A stretch of DNA of 51,689 nucleotides from Ruminiclostridium papyrosolvens C7 (GCF_000421965.1 NZ_ATAY01000069.1:1-51689); one strand, 5' to 3'; counted from the first letter of the stretch, positions 27,469-36,466 are shown. A program made the numbers and translations. Notes: generated from the sequence alone by a model not told the origin.

Positions 27469-29070
27469 ATTAAAAGTATATTCAAATTCGAGAGAATAAT
27501 TGTCATATATATATATCTTGTTTATTAACTTTCTAATTATTTCATACTGAAATTCCGGTTCCGTATTATGTAAATTGACTATTATTTCTTTCACCTTGTT
27601 TATTAACTCTAAAGAACTTGATTCAACAGGTGTTAAATTTATTCTTTCAAGTTTACTTTCCAGTGAGAGCTTTTGACGGCGAAGCTCATCCAACCGTGTT
27701 TTGTATTCCTCTATGGTTATTACTTCTTCTTCGTATGCTGTCTGTTCTCTTCTCATTGCATTTGCAACTACTTGAAGCTTGTCTTGAAGCCGCTGATGTT
27801 CCATTTTTTCTCTTGTAAATCCTGTGTCGTAAAGGAACTGTTTCTTATTAATTTTTTCATCCAATTTGTCGTAGGACAAAAGAATATCCTTTACCGTTTC
27901 AATTACCTTTTTTTCAATAATATCCATATGGTAATTAGCCTTACTGTTCCCGCAGACCCCGGATGTCTTTCTGTCAAAGTAATAGTAATAGTAATCCTCC
28001 TGAGTTCTTTCTGACTTGTTTTTTAACTTTGTCTCCTTTTTAGGAAACCTTCCACCGTATAATTTACTGCCGCAGGATCCGCAGTAAACCAGCCCTGATA
28101 AAAGGTACTTCTTCGTGCAACTCCATTCTTTTAGTTCTTTTTGTTTTTTATCTTGAATAAACTGCAGAATTCTATCAAATTTTTCTTTGGTAATTAGCGG
28201 TTGATGAGTATTTTCCCTCACTATCCATTGTTCACGGGGTCTTACCATTCTTTTTGCCTTACCCGTATCATCACGTACTGTCAAAGTTATGTTGTACATG
28301 GTTATACCAAGGTATACAGGGTTTGTCAGAATCGCATATATGGAATTGGTACTCCAATTGGCGTTTCCCCTGTTTGTCCTTATTCCTTGTGAGTTGAGAT
28401 ATTTGCATATTTTAAGCCTCCCCCAACCTTCAAGAAATTTATCGACTATCAATCTATATATCTCTGCAGTTAAAGGATTTATAACAAGATGCTGTCCGTC
28501 AGGAGACAGCATGTACCCGAAGGCGGGTGTTGGTACATTTGTTTTTCCTTCACGTGCCTTTATCATCTGTGTTATTTTAACTCTTGACCCGGTTACTTTT
28601 CTCTCCTTCTGCGCAAGTCCCGCATGTATTATTAAAAGAAACTCATCATCGTCAGTCCTGCTGTCATAACCTTCTTTTATTGAAATAAAAAAAGCACCTT
28701 GATTTGCAAGGCTCCTTTTAAGTTCAATTATGTCAAGTATGTCACGTGAGGTTCTGGATATTTCTTTTGACACAATTCCTTTTATTTTTCCTGATGAAAT
28801 ATCGTTTTTCATCCTTACCATTTCCTGCCTTAAGTAACTGTACGCACCGGTTTTCATGTCTATGTAAAAATCAACTATTTTATAACCATTAACACTTGCC
28901 CATTCCGCTATATATTTTTTTTGATTTTCAATTGAAGTTATTTGACTATCCTTTTTAGTAGATATTCGTATGTATCCTCCTACTTCCAAACCGACTTCTC
29001 CTATGGAATTCCTGATATCATTGTACTGTTCAAATTTATTTGCAATAACCAGAGGAGGAATATACTCCAT
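27463..29070 (-). CDS. Large serine recombinase of the cotJC element
   Basis: This serine recombinase (about 535 aa) has a resolvase domain (GGYIRISTKKDSQITSIENQ, EISRTSRDILDI), a Recombinase domain (FGYMLSPDGQHLV ... WSTNSIYAILTNPVYLG), a zinc ribbon (YCGSCGSKLYGG) and a coiled-coil tail. It is clearly different in sequence from the sigK-element enzyme. The stop lies about 14 bases from the att core. The ATG at 29070 follows AAGGGGTGA; a GTG at 29082 is inside that site. It is the expected catalyst of cotJC element integration and excision. Confidence 0.92.
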   Translation of the reverse strand: MEYIPPLVIANKFEQYNDIRNSIGEVGLEVGGYIRISTKKDSQITSIENQKKYIAEWASVNGYKIVDFYIDMKTGAYSYLRQEMVRMKNDISSGKIKGIVSKEISRTSRDILDIIELKRSLANQGAFFISIKEGYDSRTDDDEFLLIIHAGLAQKERKVTGSRVKITQMIKAREGKTNVPTPAFGYMLSPDGQHLVINPLTAEIYRLIVDKFLEGWGRLKICKYLNSQGIRTNRGNANWSTNSIYAILTNPVYLGITMYNITLTVRDDTGKAKRMVRPREQWIVRENTHQPLITKEKFDRILQFIQDKKQKELKEWSCTKKYLLSGLVYCGSCGSKLYGGRFPKKETKLKNKSERTQEDYYYYYFDRKTSGVCGNSKANYHMDIIEKKVIETVKDILLSYDKLDEKINKKQFLYDTGFTREKMEHQRLQDKLQVVANAMRREQTAYEEEVITIEEYKTRLDELRRQKLSLESKLERINLTPVESSSLELINKVKEIIVNLHNTEPEFQYEIIRKLINKIYIYDNYSLEFEYTFNL

Positions 29071-29164
29071 TTTCTTTTTCACCCCTTGAATTTATTGTTT
29101 TTTCTTCTAAGGCTCTTTTAATAAGAATTTCAATAACTTCATCAAGTATTTCCTTTTTGGTCAT
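29036..29164 (-). CDS. 42-aa ORF coupled to the cotJC-element recombinase
   Basis: This short ORF starts MTKKEILDEVIEILIKRALE, a helical charged segment, and has GGGGTGAG upstream of its ATG. It overlaps the recombinase start by about 35 bases. Its place mirrors the 62-aa gene of the sigK element. A directionality or regulatory role is only a guess. No similarity to the 62-aa protein is obvious. Confidence 0.45.
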   Translation of the reverse strand: MTKKEILDEVIEILIKRALEEKTINSRGEKENGVYSSSGYCK

Positions 29165-29225
29165 AAACTCACCCCATGTTTATAATATGGGTGGTAAACC
29201 GTTTTTGTGAATAAGGTTATTCAGA

Positions 29226-29262
29226 CAAAAAAACTCTGAAGCGATTTTAGCCGCTTCAGAGC
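29226..29262 (-). terminator. Terminator of the GH44 gene
   Basis: A perfect 10-bp stem (CTCTGAAGCG / CGCTTCAGAG, eight-base loop) is followed on the minus strand by seven Ts. It lies about 20 bases after the GH44 stop and separates the cargo gene from the recombinase operon. Confidence 0.9.
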
Positions 29263-29279
29263 TTTTGACTATACCTATA

Positions 29280-31865
29280 TTACCAGTCTATTGAATCTAC
29301 ATACATTGTAAAGTTACCTTCTGCAGATGTTTCAACCTGTATACCAAACTGGCACTGGGTTAAGTTAACATCGGAAGTGAGAGGAAGCGTCACTGTAAAT
29401 TCGTTCCAGTCACCTTTCTTTATCATGTCGTAGCTCTTCCATGAAGAATTCCATTCTGATGCTGTCCAATCAGGGTTATGTGGCATAACATATGGCTGAA
29501 TGGATTTTATTGGAGCTCCTTCAGGAATCCAAATTCTGAATGTCATTGATTGTCCCGGTTTTAAAACAGGTACGCTGCTGTTTATTTCAGCATCTACCTT
29601 ACCGTCTTTTGAACCTACAGCCTCCCATTTAAGTGACTTGTTTCCTTGGAAAGCCTTATCAGAGGTAACTGATAATTTTGTTGTTGTACTGTCATTCGTT
29701 GTAAAGCCGTTTAATTCTCCGTCTTCAAAGTTGACGTCTGCATTATCACCTGTAGCTGATGTTATTGTAACTGTGTCTGTTACTGAATTTGACAGACCTT
29801 TTTCATCAATAGCTGTTAATTTTATTGTATATGTTCCGGGAGCTTTGTACTTATGAATAATATTTGCGCCGGAACCTTCTGTACCGTCACCGAAATCCCA
29901 TGAATAAATATGAACATTTCCGTCAGGGTCAGTTGAAGCTGTTGCATCGAAATTTATATTATCTCCGGTAAATGCTTCTTTTGGTGATACTGTAAAGGCA
30001 GCTACCGGCGGTTTGTTTTCTGTTATTGTTTTGTAAGGTAAACTTTGTATTTTTGCAAGGAGGTATTGTTTTAGTATTCCAAAATCTACTGCATCAACAG
30101 CGTTATCAAGGTTTAAATCACATGCTTTGTCATAATTAGAATCAGGATTTAATAAAATTTTCTTAAAAAATGCATAATCTATAGCATCTACAGTTCCATC
30201 TTTATTTGCATCACCGTAAAGTATTGCAGGATTACTTGAGTCAAGAACTATGTGGCATACGGTTAATGCAGGTATTGTGTAAGTTAATTTGTTACCGCTT
30301 ATAGCATCTATAGTATCTTTTTCTGTTATGTTTGCACTGCTTCTATCAAATGACCATACTCTTCCTGATGTATACTGCTTGTCACCGCTTATACCAAAGT
30401 TAACTGTCATAGGACTATCATAATTTTTGTTTATCAGGATAACATGTAATTTTGAATCGTCTTTTGAATCAACTGAAGCATATACAGAAGTGTTTTCTAC
30501 GTCAGAGGTTTCTGCTTTTACCTTTGTATCTCCATATTTTGAACCGTTACCGTCATAGTTTGTATACATGTTTACACCTGCTGCTGTGTAACTTCCGCCA
30601 CCCCAAACAGTTGCAAGGTAAACACCGTATTTACCGAATACACCCAATACATCAGCTTCGGCTATACCACCGGTTATATGGTTGTCTGCACCATATGAAT
30701 ATTCTGTGAAGGCAAGCTTTGTTCCCGGATTATACTTAGCTATGGACTCTTGTACTTTTGGTATTAAAGGAAGTCCGAAGCTGCAGTACTGTGCTATCCA
30801 GCTGTCTTCTTTATATGTAGGATCCCATAATGTTCTGGCTGCCTGTAGACGTGCTTTGTTACATAGAATATTTGTTGGGTCTTCTCCAAAACATATTCTT
30901 TGTCCTCCACCCTTTGCCTCAGGATACCAGTGCAGGTCGAGAGCATCTACCAAACGGGTTCCTGCTTCAGTAGAAGCCTTTTTCATGCTGTCCAGATAAT
31001 AATCAAGGAACCATGTGTAGTCTCCCTTTAAATCTGCCCAATCGGTAGCTGACTGAAAATCATTGTATTCAGCAAATCCATATGCTACGAGACCAAAGGT
31101 TTCTGCACTAGGATCCACGCCTTTTACCGCTTTTGCAAGGTTGATATTCTTGTCAACCAACTCTACACAGGTTGGCTTTTCAGGATGAATTCTTGGATGT
31201 GTGCTTGGCCACAGAGCTGGCTCATTGTCTAATGCGTAGCCTTTTATTCCTGTTGCTGTAGAGGCACTTCCATATTTATTTACAAGGAAGTTTACCAACT
31301 CATCCATATATACATAGTTGTCAGTTGTATCCGGAGTAAGTGATAAAGGTGCATCCTTTTTGAATTTTACCTCTTTCCATCTGTTCGACGGTGCTACTTC
31401 ATCTTCCGTTACAGTTCCATTTGCATCCGCAGCAACATATCCTGCTGCCTGCAAGGTTACCAATGAATACGGTTCGCCGGCTGCAAGGTTTTTGTCCTGG
31501 AAATCAGTTATTACTACGCCCGGTTCACTCCATTTTTCTTCGGGGATTTTGTTGCTTGTCAACATATACGCGTCACTGGACTGCTGCCAGTCACTACCTG
31601 CATTTGAGAAATTGTTTTCCCAGTTGTAACCGGTTATTCTGTTACCGCCGAATCTCTTTGCAGTTAATTTTGCATTATTGAACTCCCAGTTTCCTCCATA
31701 AATATACGGGCTAATTGCAGCTCTCTCAGCAGTTGTGTCTATACTTACATTGATTGCTTCACTGGCAGCTACGGAAGAGATGCTTGCAGGAATCATAGTT
31801 GTAAGAAGCAATGCGGATCCAACAACTAAAGCTCCAACCTTTCTCATTTTTGTTACTTTCGCCAT
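29280..31865 (-). CDS. Cellulosomal endoglucanase/xyloglucanase, GH44-dockerin-PKD-CBM44-like
   Basis: This is a secreted multidomain enzyme of 861 aa. A signal peptide (1 to about 35) precedes a GH44 catalytic domain to about 545. The acid/base Glu215 is in LDNEPALWPSTHP and the nucleophile Glu388 is in FTEYSYG. A type I dockerin follows (about 550-607; GDANKDGTVDAIDYAFFKKILL and DLNLDNAVDAVDFGILKQYLL). A PKD domain (about 618-702; YSWDFGDGTEGS) and a C-terminal CBM44-like module (708-861) come next. The order after GH44 resembles that reported for C. thermocellum CelJ. It would attach to a cohesin scaffold and cut cellulose or xyloglucan. It lies entirely within the cotJC element. Confidence 0.93.
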   Translation of the reverse strand: MAKVTKMRKVGALVVGSALLLTTMIPASISSVAASEAINVSIDTTAERAAISPYIYGGNWEFNNAKLTAKRFGGNRITGYNWENNFSNAGSDWQQSSDAYMLTSNKIPEEKWSEPGVVITDFQDKNLAAGEPYSLVTLQAAGYVAADANGTVTEDEVAPSNRWKEVKFKKDAPLSLTPDTTDNYVYMDELVNFLVNKYGSASTATGIKGYALDNEPALWPSTHPRIHPEKPTCVELVDKNINLAKAVKGVDPSAETFGLVAYGFAEYNDFQSATDWADLKGDYTWFLDYYLDSMKKASTEAGTRLVDALDLHWYPEAKGGGQRICFGEDPTNILCNKARLQAARTLWDPTYKEDSWIAQYCSFGLPLIPKVQESIAKYNPGTKLAFTEYSYGADNHITGGIAEADVLGVFGKYGVYLATVWGGGSYTAAGVNMYTNYDGNGSKYGDTKVKAETSDVENTSVYASVDSKDDSKLHVILINKNYDSPMTVNFGISGDKQYTSGRVWSFDRSSANITEKDTIDAISGNKLTYTIPALTVCHIVLDSSNPAILYGDANKDGTVDAIDYAFFKKILLNPDSNYDKACDLNLDNAVDAVDFGILKQYLLAKIQSLPYKTITENKPPVAAFTVSPKEAFTGDNINFDATASTDPDGNVHIYSWDFGDGTEGSGANIIHKYKAPGTYTIKLTAIDEKGLSNSVTDTVTITSATGDNADVNFEDGELNGFTTNDSTTTKLSVTSDKAFQGNKSLKWEAVGSKDGKVDAEINSSVPVLKPGQSMTFRIWIPEGAPIKSIQPYVMPHNPDWTASEWNSSWKSYDMIKKGDWNEFTVTLPLTSDVNLTQCQFGIQVETSAEGNFTMYVDSIDW

Positions 31866-32114
31866 TTAATTCAAGTCTCCTTTTATGTTTTTTACTCATT
31901 CGCTGACATTCTGGTAGATGGTTATTATTCTTATCCCCCCTTTCTTTTCTGAATTTTCACCCAAATGTTGCAAATGATAATTTAATTCTTGTTTTTAACA
32001 TATTTTTAATATGTTGTAACTTAAATTATACCATAAATTAAAGTAATATATTGTTAAAATTTCTGCTTATTTGAAGTACTGTGATAAATGGGTTATTCAT
32101 AAAAACTTGAAATC
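31866..32114 (-). promoter_or_regulatory. GH44 upstream region and right end of the cotJC element
   Basis: This noncoding stretch is inside the element. AAAGGAGAC precedes the GH44 ATG. The rest is very AT-rich and should hold the GH44 promoter, but no clear boxes or catabolite-repression site were recognised. The last 17 bases (32098-32114) are the att arm ATAAAAACTTGAAATCC. Confidence 0.5.
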
Positions 32115-32122
32115 CGGCGGGC
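32098..32122. other. Attachment site, right end of cotJC element
   Basis: The element arm ATAAAAACTTGAAATCC is followed by the core GGCGGGCC (32115-32122), after which cotJC coding sequence resumes (TGATGGAGAACTTGC). It is the partner of the site at 27442. Confidence 0.92.
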
Positions 32123-32217
32123 CTGATGGAGAACTTGCTGCATCCCTACGTTATCTTAATCAGAGATATACAATGCCATACGAGCAAGCAAAAGAGATAT
32201 TGTATAAATGTATATAG
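32115..32217 (+). pseudogene. cotJC: CotJC middle fragment, interrupted again near codon 60
   Basis: The frame continues cotJC as GGPDGELAASLRYLNQRYTM, then PYEQAKEIL. It diverges into YKCI and stops at 32217. CotJC normally continues with a TDIGTEELAHLE-type segment that supplies metal ligands; it is absent here and I do not find it elsewhere in the window. The break lies about 15-25 bases from the stop of the third recombinase, the same geometry as in the other two elements. Confidence 0.88.
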
Positions 32218-32221
32218 GAAA

Positions 32222-33868
32222 TTAATCTTTAGCTCTTAAATAGAAAACATCATCAAAGGACTTATCTAGCATATTCCAATCAATATATATATCTTTTACT
32301 TCGTTTCCTTTTTCATCTTTTATGGTATATGCCTCGATTTTATTGATAACTCTTTTAAGCAATGCATTATTTAAATTATTAACGTCAACTTTATTAATAA
32401 ATTCAACATAGTTATTATATTTTCTTTTTACTTCATTTCTTGCGTGATCAATTCTTTTAATTTTAGCAAGCTCGGTGTCTATCATTTTTTTATTGTTTTG
32501 TAGCTCATCGTTTTGCTGCTTGTACTGTTCTTCGTCAATAATATTTTTTGAAAATAACTTTAAATTTGCTGATACTTCTGCTTTAATCTCATCCAGCCGC
32601 GCCTGAAGCTCAGTAATTTTTTCTTCTACTTCTTCACTGCTATAAAATGACTGCATATATTCACTAAACATTTTATCAAGTGAATCCTTGTTTGTTCTCA
32701 GTTTTTCTATTTCATTTTTTACTCTTTCTATCAACACATCTTCATGCCATGAATTTCTGTACTGGCATATATCATTGTGATATTGATCATGTTGGATACA
32801 GACCCATTCAACTCCGAATTTTCTTGTTCCATCCTTACGTTTCCAGCCCCACAATTTTTTCCTTCGCATTGCTATTCCGCAATTTCTACAGTAAAGGAGA
32901 TTGCTGAAAATATGCGCATTACTAGGTCTTGATGCCGTACTATACATCTCTTTTCTTTTAGAGTACTCTCTTTGTACTTCCTGAAAGGTTTCATCAGATA
33001 TAATTCTCAGCTCTTCTCTTTGGTTTATTATCCATTCGTCTTCTGGTACCGGTTTTCTGCTTTTGTAAACTTGCCCATCATGGACAAATCTGTCTAAATT
33101 AATATCTGTATTAATTTGTCTATGTGTTATTTGTTTTCCTGTATATATTTCATTTGATATGATACCAAAAATCTGTGATGTAGACCATCTTCTCCCCTTT
33201 TGTGTAAGTATCTTTTCACTATTCAGATATTTTACTATTTTGGTGCTTCCCCAACCTTCCAAATACAAATCGAATATCTTTTTTACAACATCCAACTGCT
33301 CTTTTACAGGTTCCAGGTAACCTTTATTATTTTTATATCCATAGGGCAAGGCACTTGTAAATTTACCTGCTTCCTGAGCTTTTCTTATTCCGAATTGAAC
33401 CGCAGTACTTTTGGCCCTGCTTTCTTCTTGCGCCATAACAAATAATATATTAATGGTAGCTTCATTTGCCGGATTCAAGCTGTCAAGCCATCCGTCTTCA
33501 AAAATAACTTTAATTCCCATTACTTTGAGCTTTTTTAGAATTCCTGCACCGTCCTCCACGTTTCTGGCCCAACGCTGTACATTTTTTACAAGAATAGCAT
33601 CAAACTCTTTTCTATATGCACATTCGAGCATATAGTTAAAAGCTCCCCTATTTTTGAGCTTTGTTCCGGAAATTCCTTCGTCCGCAAAAATGGATGGTAT
33701 ATATTTAACAACCTCATTTTTCTTATCTTTTGAATAATACATTCCACATTCTGCTCTGGTAAAACCATTCTTATTAAACAATTCCGTATAATGCTTTATC
33801 TGATTTTCCAAACTATTCATCTGCTCTGTACTGTCAGAACTTACTCTGCAATATGCAACACATCTCAT
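32222..33868 (-). CDS. Third large serine recombinase, at the second break in cotJC
   Basis: This serine recombinase of 548 aa starts MRCVAYCRVSSDSTEQMNSLENQ, with the nucleophile Ser in CRVSS. It has VKNVQRWARNVEDGAG, a Recombinase domain (WSTSQIFGIISNEIYTGK), a zinc ribbon (CRNCGIAMRRKK...C) and a C-terminal coiled coil. It is distinct from the other two recombinases. Its stop is within about 20 bases of where cotJC homology ends, so it probably inserted there. The opposite end of that element is not evident in the window, so the element is either longer than about 19 kb or has been rearranged. Confidence 0.9.
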   Translation of the reverse strand: MRCVAYCRVSSDSTEQMNSLENQIKHYTELFNKNGFTRAECGMYYSKDKKNEVVKYIPSIFADEGISGTKLKNRGAFNYMLECAYRKEFDAILVKNVQRWARNVEDGAGILKKLKVMGIKVIFEDGWLDSLNPANEATINILFVMAQEESRAKSTAVQFGIRKAQEAGKFTSALPYGYKNNKGYLEPVKEQLDVVKKIFDLYLEGWGSTKIVKYLNSEKILTQKGRRWSTSQIFGIISNEIYTGKQITHRQINTDINLDRFVHDGQVYKSRKPVPEDEWIINQREELRIISDETFQEVQREYSKRKEMYSTASRPSNAHIFSNLLYCRNCGIAMRRKKLWGWKRKDGTRKFGVEWVCIQHDQYHNDICQYRNSWHEDVLIERVKNEIEKLRTNKDSLDKMFSEYMQSFYSSEEVEEKITELQARLDEIKAEVSANLKLFSKNIIDEEQYKQQNDELQNNKKMIDTELAKIKRIDHARNEVKRKYNNYVEFINKVDVNNLNNALLKRVINKIEAYTIKDEKGNEVKDIYIDWNMLDKSFDDVFYLRAKD

Positions 33869-33945
33869 ATATAATCTTCTCCAATATCGCTAAATATACC
33901 TTATATTGGTTTAATAATATTATACATGAACAGATAATTCAAGAT

Positions 33946-34122
33946 TCAATGGTTACAGACAATTCTTTCCCATTTATTATATATATCTTTAGGAATTGGT
34001 TTTAAGCCATATTCGTAAATAAGTATGTCATTTACACTCACGTCCAGTAATTCTGATAATTGCTTATCTGATATTTTCGTATCCCTGATTCTCAATAAAT
34101 ATAGCTGTCTCCCAGTCCTCAC
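33946..34122 (-). CDS. Small HTH-like protein upstream of the third recombinase
   Basis: A 58-codon frame reads RIRDTKISDKQLSELLDVSVNDILIYEYGLKPIP, which looks like a single helix-turn-helix of the phage Xre type. The start is unclear (GTG at 34122 or a TTG further in), and the frame may be a truncated remnant. It lies about 80 bases upstream of the recombinase and could regulate it. Confidence 0.4.
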   Translation of the reverse strand: MRTGRQLYLLRIRDTKISDKQLSELLDVSVNDILIYEYGLKPIPKDIYNKWERIVCNH

Positions 34123-34336
34123 TTAATTCGCCCCCCTATACCTACATGATATTCAAAAGAAAGAATCCGGTTCTCTATTTAAGTTCTTTCTCATAACACA
34201 TCTACATACTGGATTTACTTCAATTTGAAGGAACTCCAGTACATAGTCTATTATGAATTTTTTATCTTTCCGCCAATTCAAATTTTAATTATAATTTCCT
34301 CGCAGGGTTTAACCTCTTGGCTCCGCTCCGGTATTA

Positions 34337-34471
34337 TCAGCAGCTATTTGTGACTGGCATATTGCCATTATCCATGTGAACCGCCGAATGCAGTTCTATT
34401 TCTTCTAATAACGGTAGCACCTTTACAAAGGTTTCAATGATCTTCTTTTCCTCTGCTGACAAATTTGACAA
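34337..34471 (-). CDS. Small acidic ORF, possible phage-regulator fragment
   Basis: A TTG-initiated 44-aa frame reads LSNLSAEEKKIIETFVKVLP, then LLEEIELH. It has AAGGGGAG about 11 bases upstream and is divergent from the Xre gene at 34633. The SAEEKKIIETFVKVLP stretch resembles C-terminal helices of small phage repressors. It may be a real small protein or a remnant. Confidence 0.35.
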   Translation of the reverse strand: MSNLSAEEKKIIETFVKVLPLLEEIELHSAVHMDNGNMPVTNSC

Positions 34472-34632
34472 TATGTATACCACTCCCCTTAATTTAAGTA
34501 ATGGCTATTATTACCTTTATGTCTCTATGAGACAATTATATGATTCAAAGGGACGTAAGTCAATAGTTTTGTTACCTAAAATGTTGCAAAGAAACAAATT
34601 ATATATTATGCTAAAATAAGGGAGGTGTTTTT

Positions 34633-35010
34633 GTGAATGAACGATTGAAAATAATTAGGCAAGAATTAGGTCTAAGCCAAGAAAGTTTCGGTAACAGTAT
34701 AAATTTATCAAGATCGCATATCGCTTCTTTGGAAAATGGATTAAGAGAATTGACCGATAGAACTATATCTGATATTTGCCGTATATATAACGTCAACGAA
34801 AATTGGCTTAGAACTGGTAAAGACAAAATGTTCATCCAATTAGATAGAGAAGAAGAATTATCTAAATGGGCCGGCTCTTTGGTTAGCCCTAATAACGATA
34901 ATGAATTCATGAAGAAGTTTGTTTATGTATTAAGTAAATTGGATGTAGATGATTGGAAAGTTCTTGAAAAAATTGTTACTTTAATGGCAGAGGATAAAGA
35001 TAAAGGCTAG
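34633..35010 (+). CDS. Xre-family transcriptional regulator (phage-repressor type)
   Basis: This 125-aa protein has an N-terminal HTH_3 domain (RLKIIRQELGLSQESFGNSINLSRSHIASLENGLRELTDRTI). A C-terminal segment follows that ends in a helix (VLSKLDVDDWKVLEKIVTLM). The GTG start is set by GGAGGTG six bases upstream. It is divergent from the recombinase side and could repress mobile-element genes. The target is not evident. Confidence 0.85.
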   Translation: MNERLKIIRQELGLSQESFGNSINLSRSHIASLENGLRELTDRTISDICRIYNVNENWLRTGKDKMFIQLDREEELSKWAGSLVSPNNDNEFMKKFVYVLSKLDVDDWKVLEKIVTLMAEDKDKG

Positions 35011-35035
35011 TTAATAAGCACATAACTAGCCTTTT
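35002..35035 (+). terminator. Terminator of the Xre gene
   Basis: A stem AAGGCTAGTTA / TAACTAGCCTT with a nine-base loop is followed by TTTT. It overlaps the Xre stop codon. Confidence 0.8.
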
Positions 35036-35752
35036 ATCATACTAATAAATAAATATATTCTTTTTAAGATACTAACATTATCTATGTTAGTAAGCATTTC
35101 AATAATTAATTTTTTATATTGGATACTTTTTATATCATGCGATTCTGTAATTTGTTTCGTAATCATGTATCCTATCTCCTAAATAGCTTTTATAATATAA
35201 TCTATAAAATTCTCCCTTCTTTAAAATGTTAAGTATATGATTCGGAATTGCGGTTATTTATTCTAAAAGCTTATTTATCAGTCCGGCATTTATATTTGAG
35301 TTACTCATTGTTCAAAACTAACTATTTATTGTCCAAGATTGAAAAAAATCATTACTTGGTAATAATTAACTGCATTTATAACAAGATATTACATGAATAA
35401 TTGTTAAGGTGGTATAATATAAAAGCGATACGGGCTATGCAACTTTAAGCTTCTTCCAAAGCTCAAAATTGTAAGGAATAAATAACTTAGTAATAATATT
35501 TTACCTCCTTTCAGGGGTTATTTACTTTTATTCACCTAGAGTATATATTGATGTTTATTACTATGTCTACATTTATTTACCAAATAGCTTGATTTTATGT
35601 CTAAAATTTGAAAATATTCTGATTTTTGACGATATTTGATAAAATATGAACTTATTTTTATTAGGGCTACTATAAATATGGTAGTCTATGTTTGAGTTCA
35701 CATAATTTAACATATATTATTGTACTATCACCCTATTAAGGAGGTAGTATTA
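35036..35752 (+). promoter_or_regulatory. Noncoding stretch upstream of agrA
   Basis: About 700 AT-rich bases without a convincing gene. Near 35500-35520 there is a minus-strand AAAGGAGGT followed by a short frame lacking a good start. The last 100 bases before 35753 must contain the agrA promoter. I see no clear inverted AgrA box. Confidence 0.35.
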
Positions 35753-36466
35753 GTGTTAAAATTGTCAGTCCTTGATGACGATCCCCAAATGATTGAACAG
35801 TATGAAAACATAATTCCCGAATGGTTTAAAAAAAATAATCTAAATGGTGAATTAGTTATTGCAACAACAAGCCATACCAAGTTTTTAGAAGAAATTAAAA
35901 GTAATACATCCAATGTATGCATTATTGATATAAACCTAAAGGATAACGTCAATGGTATGTACATAGCGGAACAAATTAGGAAAAGCCACTCTACAATAGA
36001 AATTATTTTTGTAACTGGTTGTTTGGATTTTATTCAACGAGCCTTTGAAGTGCGAGCTTATCAATTCATTCAGAAACCTGATATGAAATTATTAGAAGAG
36101 ACAATAGTCAAACTCGCTAATGAAAAGGAATCTCTTAATCAAGATCATGTAGAAATTAAATGTAACTCAGAAATCTATTTCATTCCTATTAATGATATAA
36201 ATTTTATAGAACGCTTAAAAAGAAGAACTATATTACATGCAAGAACAGGTGATTTTGTTACTTATGAAGGACTCGAAGATCTTGCCAGTAGGATTGGAAG
36301 CAAGAAGATTAAACGTTGTCATAGATCTGTTTTTGTTAATTCTGACAAAATCTATTGTATAGACCTTAAACGCAAAATAATTACTTTACAAGACAGTACG
36401 ACCTGTGATATCGGACCTAAATTTTTTAGTGATTTTCATTCCACTGAAAGGATTAAATCTATATGA
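35753..36466 (+). CDS. agrA: AgrA-like LytTR response regulator
   Basis: This 237-aa regulator has a receiver domain (LSVLDDDPQMIEQYE; phospho-acceptor Asp in VCIIDINLKDN) and a C-terminal LytTR DNA-binding domain. The latter reads IYFIPINDINFIERLKRRTILHA, then KKIKRCHRSVFVNSDKI. The GTG start at 35753 has AAGGAGG eight bases upstream. It overlaps agrC by four bases (ATGA). It should control promoters in response to the AgrC kinase; in clostridia such systems govern sporulation, toxins or extracellular enzymes. Confidence 0.9.
   Translation: MLKLSVLDDDPQMIEQYENIIPEWFKKNNLNGELVIATTSHTKFLEEIKSNTSNVCIIDINLKDNVNGMYIAEQIRKSHSTIEIIFVTGCLDFIQRAFEVRAYQFIQKPDMKLLEETIVKLANEKESLNQDHVEIKCNSEIYFIPINDINFIERLKRRTILHARTGDFVTYEGLEDLASRIGSKKIKRCHRSVFVNSDKIYCIDLKRKIITLQDSTTCDIGPKFFSDFHSTERIKSI

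Larger units (their letters stand above)
27442..32122. mobile_element. 4.67-kb recombinase element interrupting cotJC, carrying a GH44 cellulase
   Basis: The element is bounded by direct copies of GGCGGGCC (27442-27449 and 32115-32122), 4,673 bp apart. It holds a large serine recombinase, a 42-aa coupled ORF and a dockerin-bearing GH44 gene, all on the minus strand. Removal restores cotJC through codons for TQLGGPDGELAAS. It is organised like the sigK element: recombinase at one end with its stop near the att core, and cargo behind. Confidence 0.92.

Noticed and set aside
32222..33868. Third recombinase as part of the 4.67-kb cotJC element
   Set aside because: It lies outside the GGCGGGCC repeats and past a further stretch of cotJC coding sequence.
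34437..34619. Plus-strand 60-codon frame upstream of the Xre gene
   Set aside because: Lacks a ribosome-binding site and is antisense to a better minus-strand frame; probably the Xre promoter region.
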